Shown here piece by piece: positions 37,111 to 50,150 of a DNA stretch of 64,000 nucleotides; within the stretch, counting starts at the first letter, position 1, and every line of letters starts with the position of its first letter. The translations under genes and the position numbers were made by a program. Source of the DNA: Pyronema omphalodes (lineage: Eukaryota > Ascomycota > Pezizomycetes > Pezizales > Pyronemataceae); contig JAJJXM010000013.1 of NCBI GenBank assembly GCA_024516155.1, positions 496,001 through 560,000 of the forward strand, given 5' to 3'. The notes under the pieces were generated by a model that was not told the DNA's origin, did no database searches, and was given only the letters and a program-made list of their open reading frames with translations.

Positions 37111-39530
37111 AGCTATAATATTGCTGGAATAAAGCGTCAATCAAGCTATTATCTCTAGTGAACCACAGAAATCCATCATTGTAACCTCTCGACACTGACG
37201 GCGCATCAGACATCTCACAAGGTTTGATAACGCGCAGTATGCATCGGCATATCGCTTCCTTATCATGGATATGCCATTCCTTAGCTCTGGCCCCATCGTA
37301 AGTCTTCAAAAGTTTCCCCCGGTTTCAGCAGCACAGAGAGATCTATGAAGGAAAAACACTTTTCCTATAAGCCAAGTAACTTTATGGCCGTGCCGCAGCT
37401 CAAAAACGCCAAGCCCCTGTCCATAGGCTAGCCATTGCAATCGCTATATTCAGAATGTAGAGTATATTTGCTTCTAACCCTTATGATTGATGAATATGTA
37501 ACTTATCGGGCGCTCTTACACTGTATTATTAGTCGTGATACAGGGGTTGCATCGCAATGACCCATGTAGTTACCTGCAAACCGTTCAGGGTGGACCGCAT
37601 GGATCTGCCGTATTGGGAGTCGAGTGATATATAATGATGCTGTAACATTTGGTTCTGTGGTAAATTGTCATTTGCATAGAGCTTGGTTTTTCACTTATGG
37701 ATTGGGATTTTTGAGAGTCTAGAGACTAAAAATTAGACGCGGGAATTTGGATCAAGTTGCCGTATATACCGCTTCAAGACATATAATATTAGATTTACAT
37801 AATGATTTATATGATGGTTTTTGATTGATTATTTATTCATAGGCCTCAGATTTGCAACTTGCCACCTTTTAAATCCTACTATCGCTGTAACACAGGACGT
37901 TGGAAGAATTTTCCTGATTCATTTGATTTTTGGCAGGAAGACGATACCGCCTGATTTCGACAGGTCTTCGATCCGTTCAGTAATATCAAGAAGGGTATCA
38001 AGCCCTTCTCACTTACAGGCTGAAGGCAAATTATCAAGAATTCATTGCATACGCACACCATATGCGACAATTATAATAATGAACCAGCAGTGGTTCTGAG
38101 TTCAAGTAATCCCACTAATATCATATCACTCATGCCTTACAGATTAGCACCTGAACACATTATCATGTTATGCTACTAGGTGTGAAAAGATTGCAAACAA
38201 GAAAACCAGATATTCAAAACAGAGAAGAGCAAGACAGGCTCCGTTTAACCGGTGAAGAAAGAAAACCAGTTTGATAGAATAGAGAACGAAACAAACAACC
38301 AGAAATGGATGTTGATCTATAACAGCTTTGGCCGGTGATATCTACAGGTTCCATTACTCATCTTAACGGATTTGGGGGGAAGCGGGCTTGTAGCAGTAGT
38401 TTCTATGAATCATCTCATAATGGCCTGTAAGGAAAACTGGTAGCCATGTATTAGATGTACCTAAGATGCCAAGGGGCATGTTTCTCCTGTTCTAACTTCC
38501 GGTAACTTGATAAAGGTGTATAATCTCTGTAACCTCACTTGTCAGCTATAAGTTGGCAAAGATTGAATTGTTTATCATTCCGCAGGAGGTCCTCCTCCTA
38601 AGACTGGTAAGATAGGTGCCGTAGGAGTGCCGGTGGTGGTGTCTGGGGTAAACTACATGTCGTCTCCTAAGCGTGGCAACTTAATGATATGTAGGCTCTA
38701 TTCCTTTCGGTTATCTCTGATGATAAAATGGTCGGTGTGACCATTGCTAATTCCAGGTCGGTTCCATCTTCCGGCACTTCGTGACTGTAGTTCAATCGAC
38801 CGGTCAGCAAGGACATTCTAATGTCGACATGAATGTACTATTATGATATTATATCAATCAACTGGGCATAAAGAGAATAAATAAATGTTGTAGCATTGCG
38901 ATGATATCCTGCGGATATTTCCCGAAAGTGGCCTTTCGCAGATATTATCCTCGAGTGACATCATGTGTTTGGTGTTTGGTGTTGGTGTTATAGCGGGGTT
39001 ATGTCCGGTTCAAAAAAAGTGGCTGAATTAGCATTAACACTTTCGAGACTTGTGAAAAGAGAGACGACAGATTTGTATGTGTATGGTGGTTGATCACATG
39101 TGAGCCAGAGTGGATTGATAAGACTTCCAAGGATCTTGGTGGGTGTAAGCCTTCGAGGGCTATTTCCAAAATAGGAGGCGGTGAAACCGATGGAGCGAAA
39201 AGGCGTCAAGCTTGCACTTGTCAAGTATAAATGGATACTGCCGGTTTTTTAGCCGGACAACTTGATATTCACTGTGGAATATGTAGACTTGGTGGATTGA
39301 GTTGGTAGACTTCATCTGTTGAGGATGATACAGAGCTCCTTATATACATAAAAGTTTTTATCATTGTCTGAACCAAATTGACCTCTACTGTTGGATCATG
39401 ATATCTAATACGACAAAACAAGACAAAAGTATAGTCTTAAACATTATATTACCCACATCATGTTCTACTGTCGAGGATGATAATCATGATCCAGGGCCAA
39501 ACCGAACACCCAGTCAAATTGTAACCCACC
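37111..39530. other. intergenic, no confident gene
   Basis: On the minus strand near 38820-38690 a 49-codon frame begins MSLLTGRLNYSHEVPEDG. Just beyond, in another frame, follows TTTGTPTAPILPVLGGG to a stop. No intron of normal length joins them. These may be remnants of a gene, but this is weak. Confidence 0.3.
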
Positions 39531-41090
39531 AATATTGGCTTGGCCTGTGGATGAGAAATAATCAAAAAGAATGACGACGTCGACAGGACTCGAACCTGCG
39601 CACGCGAACGTAAGAGATTTCTAATCTCTCTCCTTAACCACTCGGACACAACGCCATTTATATGCTTACTTTGCACTTTTGGTTATATAAAATATTAACG
39701 TTACGGTAAATATCATTGCCGCGGCAACTCTGATTGCGCGTTGTGCCGTTCTGGGAAATGAGCTGCAAGGCATGGTGAACAAAGTAGCGATATGGTCAAG
39801 TATATCCACAGTAGTGGCGGCATTGACCGAGTAGAAAGTCTAAAGGTAAGAGCACTCGGCCGTTAAGACAAATAAGGCCACTTTGTAAATCGAATGTGAA
39901 GCGCCTAGGCCCCTCTGGAACGGAGACTCAATGGTGCACCACCATTTAAACTCCGAAGGGTTGGATTGAATAGCCTTCTGCGAGTCTTCATGTGTCTTCT
40001 TCGATGACCCCGTAATTCATCTGGTGGCGGCCGAATGAGTCGATGGTAGTATCCTACTGTGAGCAGTGGGTAGTATTCGTTCAATGATTTTCGGTAGAGC
40101 TAGAGATGGTAATCAGTAGTGGCTTCCTAGACGGTTTAGAGCGTGACGGTAGTTAAGCTCTAGTAACGAACTTCAATGGAGCTTCTTGAGCGAGCGAAGT
40201 AGATAGGCGGTTGGAATTGGATATGTGAAACGCTGTCCCCGGTGCTGGATCTGCATCTACCATAGGAATGTTTGGCTTTTGGCCACTGTTTCGGTTTACC
40301 TCTCGGAATGTAGTCAGTCTGTTGCAAAGATAACTAGAGATCGTCAGTAGCAAAGACAGGTCGGGATTCAAAAGCTCAAACAGCAAAGTAAATGTGATTT
40401 GAGAAAGATGGAAGTCATTACCGATAGGGAGGAGAGAGCTAAAGAAAGAAAAAGATTCGTCTTTCGCTAAGACGAAGGCAAATCTGTTCATCATAAATAG
40501 TCTAACGATATTGGCTAAGTGTCGATATGGTGATAACCGTAAAAGTATAAGGCTGTCGATAAAGATGCAAAAGACAGAAATGGATCCGAGGATAGTCTGA
40601 AACTGTCAATCCCATAAGTGAAGTGGCGGTTATGGTGGCTCAGCTAGATCCACAACCATAACGGATGGTTCATCCGGTAGCCATTGAGATTCCAACACAA
40701 GAACAAATAATTCGGTGAAAGTTTGGCCACCCAACAATTTCGGTCATCGTCTCGTACTCCATGGTGGAGTCGTCTTTTCTGCAGTTCCTCAGTTTAGCGA
40801 CAATTGTAGCTATGACGTCACAGGGTCGCGTATCGCCAGGCTCGTCAACAGCCCTGAAAGCTCCTAACCAGATCTTCGTTGGTCGCTGCCCACTGTCCAC
40901 TGGTTATCTGCCGCCCTAACCATCCGAAGGTTTCAAGAAACGAGTAGAATTTCAGTAGACGCGTTGTAGCATCAAACCCACTAGTTCATCCAATTTCTGT
41001 GGCTATCTAGTTCGCCAGTGGCGCGTAGAGTAGTGTAGACATCACGACACGCTTACGCGTCAAGGGTTTGGGTTGACGGTCGTGCTTCTT
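39530..41090 (-). repeat. inverted duplication, left arm
   Basis: Reverse-complement aligns by eye with 54300-55830 over nearly its whole length. Landmarks include the Ser tRNA, GGGGCCTAGGC, CATCGACTCATTC, GATGAACCATCCGTTATGGT, CCTGGCGATACGCGACC and CGCGTAAGCGTGTCGTGAT. It carries a decayed gene: TFTELFVLVLESQWLPDEPS and RxVDEPGDTRPCDV are related to the right arm but lie in different frames after a 5-nt length difference. Confidence 0.85.
39575..39655 (-). tRNA. tRNA-Ser (AGA), copy 2
   Basis: Identical over 81 nt to copies 1 and 3, with the same TCATTCTTTTT terminator. It lies at the outer end of the left arm. Confidence 0.95.
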
Positions 41091-41411
41091 GAGATCGGGA
41101 CATTGGGGCGGCTTGAAAAGATCAACAGGAACGACTAGATAATCTAACTAGAATGATATCATAGGTTGAAAATTAATTTTTTTTATCTGAACAAGAAACC
41201 GGTAGGAAATAAAAGAAAAGAAGGCAATGACATAGGTTGCAGAATTTCAATTGCTTCCTTTTTTGAACTCCCCATTGTGCCTTTTGTGTACGTCAAAAAA
41301 TATCCAAAAATATCCAAAAACGCCCATTAAACACCACCAAGCAAATACTCTGAAAAAATCTAATCTATCATGTATCATAAAAAAATCTCAATCCGGTAGT
41401 TAAATGACTCG

Positions 41412-43019
41412 CTACCCTCGGCGATGAAATTCAGCCCAACAGTTCCGCTTGTCGTCAAAACAGAGATTTTTGTTACAAGTTACGCAACGGTTAACAGTTC
41501 TTCTCTCTTCTGTACTGCCAGCTTGTTTCGCCTTCCATTTGCACAGCCAGCATGCACGTCGCGGCCCTTTCTCAGGAAGATGTTGCCCCATAAATCGGCT
41601 TTCGGGTAGCCCGGAATCTTCCAATCTCGTAGCTGTAAGGTACTCACTACGTTTTCCCTGCGATTTTGGTTCGGGCTGCTTGAATTCGCCTCCGGAGACG
41701 ATCAATTCCCAAGCAACTTGTCGATGAAAGTCCTGATGGCTTATTGGATCATTTGTGATATCCTGCATGGTCTGTTAGGAGGGTCGAATTTTAGGAATTT
41801 CCATCCTTCGGGGGCAAAAACAAACTTTAAATGAGATATAACTGATACTAAGGGCTGTATCCAACAGGTACCAAAATAGAGGTAACCAATTCCGACTAGA
41901 CTTTTGCTGGGTTGTATACTCTGGACGAATTTGATTCGCCCGCTCCACACTTCCCTTGTGATCTGGGATCACCAGGGAATATCGCTCCCCCGGTGGCGGC
42001 TGCGCTTTAGCATTAAATTCTACTAGTGATCCACCATTCTTTGTAAAGTACTCATGCACGATACGATTCACCCGAAGCGTTATGGCTTCATCTATCTGCG
42101 GTTCCCCCACCGATTTGCCAAGGCTACGTGTCCGCACTCGTATATGTTCGAGGAGCCAATCAACCTTTCTAGCCCAGGTTTCCGGATGATGCAGTGCCGG
42201 ATTATAGCCAGGTTCTTCGAGTAGGTCGGATCTTAGAGGTAAGGAGATGTGTAGATATCGTTTAATCTGCTGATATCGACAAAGTGACATGAAATCTGTG
42301 AAGGGATGATAGGAGTTTGTTCCATCTTTCGGTCGCCAATAATCCTGTATAGATGGCTCTTTTGTAATTCCCATGAGTATTGTACTTCCAAGCCAGACTC
42401 GTAATTCATTCGATGTCATTTGTTCCCAACTTCGACCTTCTCCAGGAAGCGCAGAGGTTTTTTGTGCCCCTTTCATGCTGGCAAAGACATTTGTATGCTC
42501 CGTAATTCGCTGGAGAACATCGGCGCCAAAGAAATGCGAGAATGAGTTGATGGGGAAAAGTTCTTCGGGATCGCCGGTGATGGGTTGTTCTGGGGCACCC
42601 ACTGGCTCTTCCACTTCTGCAACTGGTGTCCCATCTATTAGTTTCTAGCTTCCGGAAATCAACGAACAACTCAGCCACACATACCGGTAACTACTACTAC
42701 TGCTGCAGGGTCTGCTTTACTCCCTTTTTCTGGCTCTGGTGTAGGGCCTTCTGAATTCCGCGGCCGTTTTGCTGGGTAACTCTCCGATCTGGGTGAGGCG
42801 GCTGTAGGCGGTGGCAATTGATTATTATCCGTGCAGACCTAATGTTTTTAGGTAATCCGTAGCCTACTCACAATCGGTTTTTGCATCCCCATCTCTTGGC
42901 GCTTGATCTGCTGGGGGATTTGTGTCATCGAAGAGTCGGTTAAGAATCAGCTGGATGTCGGAATCAATGATCGCATCCGAACGAGAATCACGGGCGCGTT
43001 TGGAACCTTTCGGAGGCAT
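41412..43019 (-). CDS. piggyBac transposase-derived protein lacking the catalytic core, four exons
   Basis: Exons 43019-42872, 42801-42685, 42634-41826 and 41771-41412, with GT-AG introns of 70, 50 and 54 nt, join in frame to 477 residues. The N-terminal about 100 residues are charged and Pro-rich (KRPRNSEGPTPEPE). A piggyBac-type domain follows (INSFSHFFG, QDYWRP, RYQQIKRYLHI, QIDEAI). It passes directly into the C-terminal piggyBac part (KGSVERANQIRPEY, LFWYLLDTALSISYI). The stretch that normally lies between, containing the second catalytic Asp, is absent, and the GVD motif of the third Asp reads SVE. A Cys-rich end follows (CWLCKWK, CVTCNKNLC), like the zinc-binding tail of transposases. 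It cannot act as a transposase, yet no stop or frameshift interrupts it. Domesticated protein or recently deleted copy are both possible. Confidence 0.78.
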
Positions 43020-43835
43020 GTTTGAGTGTGGTGGTTGAAGGGGTTAGTGGTTTGGAGGTTGTAGGGTAAAGGGAATGGAAGACGATGGAAGGATCGAGAA
43101 CAGAAGATTCCGGACGACCACGGTACCTTATATGCACCAATACTACGGATTTAGAGGGTTTTATGTCAGTACCTTTATCTGAGTTTTAATCGTCATGTGC
43201 CGTGGGATCTCCAGAGAGAGTGGAGCAGGGGTTGGGAAAAATCAAGGAATTTCAAACGATCGTGCCGCAATGGAACGATACGCACGTTCTACAATTCATG
43301 TGGCGTTACATTCTGCCTCTCTCAGGTTCACTTTTGTGAGCAATTTGAACCAATTCCATCTGTTCCGATTTTATCCTGCTGGGCGAGATGACAGGAAGGA
43401 CAGAGTGCGGGAGTAACGCGCCAGGTTGCGGCCACTGCGCCGCCGGCGATCTCGCTTGTTTTTGATCTTGACAGAAGGATTTTAGTGTTATATTCGCTTA
43501 GATTAAGTAACAGTTAGTAGGGGTTGAAATAAAAAGTTAGGAAGCGTTGCCGTTGTTGAGTTGTTTTCAGCGGTCAGGAACAAACAAACGATATCATGTC
43601 ATTATCATTTCACGGAGCAATCCTTTCCTGGTCGAATGCCAGCTAGCAGTGAAAAGCAAAAACTTATCTCTAGTCTATGCCTAATCATATCAACAAGTTC
43701 ACTTTGAGTGGCAAAATATCATCTGTGGTGAGCACACAGTGTGGCGGTTGCACTAGTCACATGCGGCCGAGGGGCTAGACTAATACATAGAATATCACTC
43801 GCGGGTCAGTTATCCGCCGCACACAGAATCACTCG

Positions 43836-45060
43836 ATGAATGAGGACGGCCAGGAACTGGAATCCGTCGATATACGCGAAAGACGACCTGAATACTGGTT
43901 TCTAGTCTTCGAGACTCGCGGAAATGTCAAGATTGCCGGAAAACCGGGACCTTACCTTCATGGAATATTCCGCATGAAACTCGTAGATCCATTCGTCGGA
44001 TCTACCGGGCGACGAATCACCTCGATCGTGATGGATATACTTCCCAGAAGCGACCCACGTATTTTTAAGTTTTCGCGCTTGTAGTCTTGGCTTACAAGTG
44101 TTACTAATTGATTGCTGTCAGATTCTTGGGGTTTTGCCCTTCAATTATCGTTGCTTCGGAGGCCGATACTCCACGACTCTGCACAACAGACCTTTTCCTG
44201 CCCCAATCGCAAGAAATCTAATTATTTTGGAAGATCCCAATTGATGGTTTATGCTCTAGTCGCCGAACAACTCAACGTTTCTGAGTACTTGAGGAAGGTA
44301 AGCGGTCGCTAGGGCTGAAATTTTGCTGTCTTTCCTCACTAGTAACTTCTTAGTTTCGGTGGAGCAGATTTGGCTCATCTCGTTCCTTTGCCACCGGCTA
44401 GGATCTTGAAGAAAAACTTACTAAAACTGACCATATTGACATAAAATCGTACGGGTGGTCAAATTAAGGTTATCTATGGCATGACATGCGCGCGTTCGCT
44501 CGAACTTCGTCAATTCAGCAGCATGACGGTGTGACGTTGAAGCTCCGCATCTTTCGGATCGCAGCACAGGCCACCTGATGCTAAATTATCCGAGAAATAC
44601 CCGGAGATTGTTCTAGCGCTTGGCGAGTCCCTGCGAGAGTTCTTGGTGCCGAGAAAACACCTTGAAGGTAAGAATGCCATGCCCTAAGCCCTGCTAAAGC
44701 TCCAGGAGTAGTTTAAATAGACTTTGACGATGTATTACAGCTCATTTACTTTGCAACTACCAAGCTTTTTACTTTGAATGTTCGTCCAGAAATTTGATAG
44801 AAAGAAGGTCAGTGCGGCCTACAGTTTATCAACTTTAATCGTTAATGGGAAACTGTAACCGCAGATCTTCAGGGACATGGCTCGACAAAACACCAGGACC
44901 GTGCTGCCGTGCACTGCCCCTACTTTTGTGGAGAGATGTGGTTTACGAAAGTGGCGTACAAAAAAACCTGGAAGATTTCGAGATTACCACAGGGTTGCCT
45001 TTGTCGGGTTACTCCGGACAGCCGTACTTAAGCATAGATAGATTTCCAAGAGGATCTTGA
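43836..45060 (+). pseudogene. unrecognised multi-exon gene, probably disrupted
   Basis: Exon 43836-44058 joins across a 63-nt intron (branch TACTAAT, acceptor CTGTCAG) to 44122-44297, giving 133 codons in one frame that ends EQLNVSEYLRK at a GTAAGC donor. The natural continuation FGGADLAHLVPLPPARI follows acceptor CTTCTTAG but is one base out of frame. Downstream, an exon ending at 44667 (KYPEIVLALGESLREFL), then 44741-44807 and 44865-45060, join in frame through introns of 73 and 57 nt to a stop at 45060. The final exon is open in all three frames, so its frame is less certain. I do not recognise the protein. The one-base slip suggests a pseudogene or a sequence error. Confidence 0.4.
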
Positions 45061-45999
45061 CGGCAGCGACAACGCGGCAAAATGTCTTTGGAGCGAATAA
45101 TAGTCTTGGAAGCCAAGTGGAAGCCAAGAGGTGTTGGAAGCTGCACCCCAGGACCTCTCGACTCGGCGGCAATGTCGTCTAATGCAGGTTGTTCCTTGGT
45201 GATAACTAACTTTCGAGAGAAAGGAGAACTCTTTATATACTCTTGACAGAGTCAAGCTTTACCCCTATCACTATCGAACCTCGGCAATTTTTTTCTCTCA
45301 GAATTATTCTAATCAGCATCGCGGTCAACGGGTTTCCGTTACATTTTTTGATCATATAATCGTGTTATTCATGCCTTCTGAATAGCCCCAGGCGCAGTTG
45401 TGCTTTGACGGTGTGTCCACGTTCTAACCGCTTCATCCGCGTTTCAAGCCATGCAGACGTACGCGTTCATGAGTAAGGTATGAAATTTCAAACCGGAGGA
45501 ATGGCACATACGCAAGACATATGCCGGTTGTCTTTGATCTGGCCAATGAAGTGCATCGATCAGTAATCTTTTTGGTGACACCATTATTGGCCGTTCCATC
45601 CGCGACTTTTATGGGAAGAATTCGTAATGCTTCGAGTAATCATAAGGGTTTACCCTGCATTGTGCTTTTTTGCGTGTGAGCATTGGTGATTTGATGCATA
45701 TTTGTTCATTTTTACACTTCACAGGAAAATCCGTTCTGTTTAATATATTCGATCGACGTGACTATGGGGACTCTAAATTGACAAGCGACCGAGCTCCGTT
45801 TGAAGACCCTGAGAAACCGTTCGTCTGGTGTCTTGAGTTGCGGGGTCCTCTTTGTCTGCTCGCTCGGTCGCATCTCCGTTAATCTTCTGTCACTCCGTTC
45901 AATTACATGCTATCCCCGTCGTAATCACCCCCCTTCCTTGCTTCAGACACCAATTAATTCACCGGTCCAACGAAACACGCCCGACCACACAAATAGCCG

Positions 46000-46799
46000 T
46001 GAACGTGATCTACTCTTCTTAACCCGCAATATCTTTCCAATTTTTTTTTTAATTTTTTTATTGAAATTTATTTTTTTCACAAAAAGACCTTTTGACAGCT
46101 TCTGTGTCGCGTGTCGTGGTGAACATCACTGTCAATCATTTTCTGTCTTGAGGCTCCGCCCACTCCCCAACGGACCCTAGCGCGTTCTTTTTTTGGCCCA
46201 GCTCCGTTTCCTGCGTGTCCACGCCGTCGCTCCACCTCCATCATTCGCTCACTTCTGCGGCACTTCCCCCTCGCCCCGGTGAGCTGCATTGCTTATTATT
46301 TTTCGCAAACGAATGGGCAGACGGTGAACATATCTCACGACCCCCAAGGACGAGCAGCAGCACGACTGAAAGCAGACGAGCGAGCAGATTTGCCCTGATT
46401 ACGTTGCAAGCGAGCAGGAGCGAACAGACTGCCCTCATTACCTTACCTTGCAAGCGAGCACGAGCACCAACACCATCGCGCTATCCAACTAACCATTCGA
46501 GGGGGCCCGTCGAACGACCTGACGTTCCAAGAGCACCGACATCTCCTTTCGCACCAGCAGCAGGTAGCCAGCAGCAACTCGAAACTTGCACAACCAACTG
46601 CAACCTCACTTCAACCCCACAGGCTGAGCAGGCATCGCCATTCTCAACACACTCGCTTACAGTAACGACACAACTCCCGCATTCTGATCATGGCTTTCGT
46701 CACAAACACCGGCTGGAGGAGGCGATGGGTGCTTTCGTTTGTTTCCCCTACGCTACTCTGTGGGGCGAGCAAGATGGCGTTCTAACAAGTGCAAAATAG
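46000..46799 (+). other. probable 5' region and first exon(s) of the phosphatase gene
   Basis: A long T/A tract (46040-46080) is followed by C-rich sequence. An open frame at 46215-46799 has biased composition and does not run into the phosphatase. Branch TTCTAAC and acceptor AAAATAG at 46799 show that an intron ends here, so the true start lies upstream. I could not fix the first exon. Confidence 0.4.
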
Positions 46800-48112
46800 T
46801 TACATCTTTGACTACGTCGTAATAATGTAAGTAGCAACATTACATTCCCCTGAAGTGAGCTAAAGCTAACATCTACAGATTCCTTATCCTCGCCTTCTCT
46901 GCTCTCGATCTCGCCGAACCCTACAAGCAGCGCTTTTCCCTGAACAATGAATCTCTCCAATACCCCATGGCCGATCCCGAGCGCATTTCACCTCTATGGG
47001 CCGGCGTCATCTCCTGTCTCTTCCCGCTATGCGTCATCATCTTCTGGTCTATGCTCATCGACGGAATGTACTCACACCACAAGCCTGCGGGGTCCGCGAG
47101 AAGGTTTATGAATGGACCATGGACCATGAGTGACCGTCTTTGGGAGATGAACTGCGGTATCTTAGGCCTCGGTCTGAGCGTTGCCTTCGCTATCTGCGTC
47201 ACTGGTGCACTAAAGAACGCAACGGGAAAGCCACGTCCAGATGTCATCTCTCGGTATGTTCCTTAATGCGATCGTTTACCGCGCGGCTGACAATTGTAGC
47301 TGTATCCCACCTTTCCAGGCTACTAACCACCCTGTATTTGGATTATTTGATCCTAAGGATTGTACCCAGGCGAACCCAAAGATCTTGAAAGATGGATTCA
47401 AATCATGGCCTTCAGGGCATTCTTCCAGTAAATATTTTTGCCCAACTTTCCCGTTTGGATACTAACGGGAACAGCCGCTTTTGCCGGTCTTGGATACCTT
47501 TCCCTCTTCCTCGCCGGTAAACTTCATATCATGGACAACCGCGGTGAAGTCTGGAAAACCTTCATCGTTCTCGTCCCTATTTTGGCCGCCTCTCTAGTCG
47601 CCGTTTCCAGAATCATGGACGCTCGTCATCACCCCTTCGACGTCATTACCGGTTCCATGTTGGGTGCCGTCACCGCCTGGGTTGCATACCGTCAATACTA
47701 TCCCGCTATCACCAAGCCCGAGCTAAAGGGTCGTGCATACCCCCGCCGTGTCTGGGGCACAGATTCCACTGAGGTTCCTACGACTTCAGAATTTACTTAC
47801 CGTGGAGATATTGAGGCACGTGCGGGATCTAGCGAATCTTTGGGAAGTGATAAAGCGAGACAGAGAGCACTTCAGTCAGGCTCACCCAGAGCCTACGGTA
47901 GTCAGGGTGGGCCCCAGGAATTTGAGCTGCTAAATAATCCTCAACGACAAGGCAGCTTCCCGAGTCAGCATTCCCAGCATGGGGATCATAGGGAGAGTGT
48001 CGATATGGGTGATAGAAGCAGGAGAGATTATGGTATGGACCCCGGACAGACAGAATTAAAGGTTGGAAGGCTAAGCCCTGGTATAGGGGAGGAGAACAGC
48101 AGACAATTGTAA
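46800..48112 (+). CDS. PAP2-family lipid phosphatase (DPP1/LPP-like), first exon not resolved
   Basis: Exons 46800-46826, 46879-47253, 47300-47427 and 47475-48112 join in frame through introns of 52, 46 and 47 nt, giving at least 388 residues. The product is a membrane phosphatase expected to dephosphorylate diacylglycerol pyrophosphate, phosphatidate or similar lipids. The three PAP2 motifs are present: KNATGKPRPD (Kx6RP), WPSGHSS (PSGH) and SRIMDARHHPFDV (SRx5Hx3D), with Arg and the two His of the active site. Hydrophobic segments include YIFDYVVIIFLILAF, WAGVISCLFPLCVIIFWSML, GILGLGLSVAFAICVTG, FAGLGYLSLFLAGKL and FIVLVPILAASLVAV, consistent with six membrane passes. A hydrophilic tail of about 130 residues follows. 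The DPP1-like YxxDYxV start is complete, but the initiating exon upstream is unclear. Confidence 0.85.
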
Positions 48113-50150
48113 GATCGGAACGAAAGGAGCGAAAAATACGAGAGGATTGAGCCGGGACGGGGTGAAGCAGAGCCTGATGATCCTTGAAAAGCTGTCATTC
48201 TCACCAAGTGCATAGTGTAGGAGTATAGGAAATGGGAGGAAATCTGATATCCATCTTTATATATATACCCCGTTTTGCTTTTTTTTTTCTTTTTCGTTTT
48301 CGGGGAACCACTGCAAAGGAAAGGTTTTTGTTTCAAGGCTCATTTTTGACTTTACTCCCTTTTTATTTTATTTTCAGTTATTGCCAATATTGCTGTCTGT
48401 ATGTTTTTATATTTTCTATCTTCTTTGTTTGGAGAGGTCACGCTGGTTACACAGTTCATAAGTTCTTGGGAGATGGGTTTTCGGTGTCATTCGTTGTTTG
48501 GGTTGTTGTTTTGTATATTCAGCTGCCTCGGCTGTTGGTTTTTTCTAACGATGATACGGTTTGTCTGCTTTTTTTTATTTTATTGTTTTGTTAGAGAGGA
48601 AGAATAGAAGTACAAGTCGTGAGATCACACATCTACTCGCATATTTGATTAGATTCAAAAATCCGGATCTAATTACGTTTAGGGCAGTTCCGCATCGTGT
48701 GGAACCGGATTAGAGAAAAGGATAAAGATGGGCGTCAAGTTTTCCATGCTACATTTTTATTGTTAGCGCACCGGTAGTGCTTCGCTTCAGAGTCTGACGG
48801 TTGAACTTCTGTCTTAAGACGGCTGAACGGTCCGTTTTGGATTAGTGCCATGGTTCCGATCAACGTGTGATTTATTTTCGGGAGTAGTGTGTAGCTTTGT
48901 AACGATCTTCAGCCTATTTAGTTACCATCGGTTTGAACCTTGGTAACTGGTTTCCATGGGCCCTGAGGTCTCGTGATCATATCACGATTCGCGAAGAATC
49001 TGGGGTTTGTTTCGCTTGTGATCGTGTCATCGGAAGAGGCTAGACCATGTGGCGTTCCCTGGCTCTCGCCTAACATGCGGGCGGTGAAAAAATAAGACGT
49101 TCAGTTGCGCGCTCTTCAAACCCGTTCAGCCCTATGATCGATTGCCAGCAGAGACATCAGCTGAAACTAGGGACGGAAACTTCCATAGAATGTCGCGAAA
49201 CTTTGCACAACGTGTTGTGCCGCTTGCTGTCCGGTGGTTGATATGGTGATACTAAATAGTAATTGCTGTGGATATGGAGGGGAGATATTATGCAATGGAA
49301 ACTATTTTTGTTTTATTGATGCATTGATAAGTTGACCACTGTCCAGTATACAATAATGTACATCATCTCAAAATAAGATGTAATAAGGATAATCACCTGA
49401 TTATAATTTCTTTTCCTAAGGAATCTGATCGTACAGCCCATCGTCAGGCTGTGTGTTGATTAACTACACAATCCCTTCACGTCAAACAGACTTTGTCATA
49501 CATCAAACGCTCAAAAACATTGTAACTAATAAGAACGCCTATCCTTGTCTAACTACGTCAATCATCACTCGACCTTGCGTATTTCTTTGCCAGGTCAATA
49601 ATTCTTCGAAATTTTCTTCCTCCCAAGAATGATCTCTTAATTGTATTCACACACCTAGTTCAACCCTTTCTTTTTATTTTTATTTCCGTTATTCTCGTTT
49701 CCTTCTCTTATGAACTTCTATCATCTACTGAGAGTTTAGAAATTGTTCCGCTGATACTTTCTCTCCAAACATGTAGGCCATGACATGATGAGACCATAAA
49801 CACTTCCGCAGAGTCTTTAACAACACTTCATTTTCTCGCCTTCACTTAGGCAAACTTGAAGAGACGTCTATCCATTTCTGGTTCACGCCTTACTGAACCA
49901 CCAGAATCTGTTATCCTGGGTGGTACTGATGCGGTACTGCGTGTCTTGTCTTGTGTTTATAGTATTCCGTGTAGAGCCTTCTCGATATCTTCATTATACC
50001 CTTATCCGGTATTTATACAATTTCGATTATGTAACGCTGTACATTACCTGAGATGACTTGAAAATTGAAATTATTTCTTGTTCATAGATCTTTTGCCTTT
50101 TTTTTTTTAATTAGTTTACTGATTGAATTGTAATGGAAGCTACAAATAGT
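48113..50150. other. intergenic, no supported gene
   Basis: The first part is probably the phosphatase 3' UTR (T-rich tracts). Beyond 48700 I see only short frames and nothing that can be supported. Confidence 0.4.

Noticed and set aside
46215..46799. 194-codon frame before the phosphatase as a separate protein
   Set aside because: Composition is C-rich and biased, and its end coincides with a branch site and acceptor of the phosphatase gene; it is more likely leader and intron.
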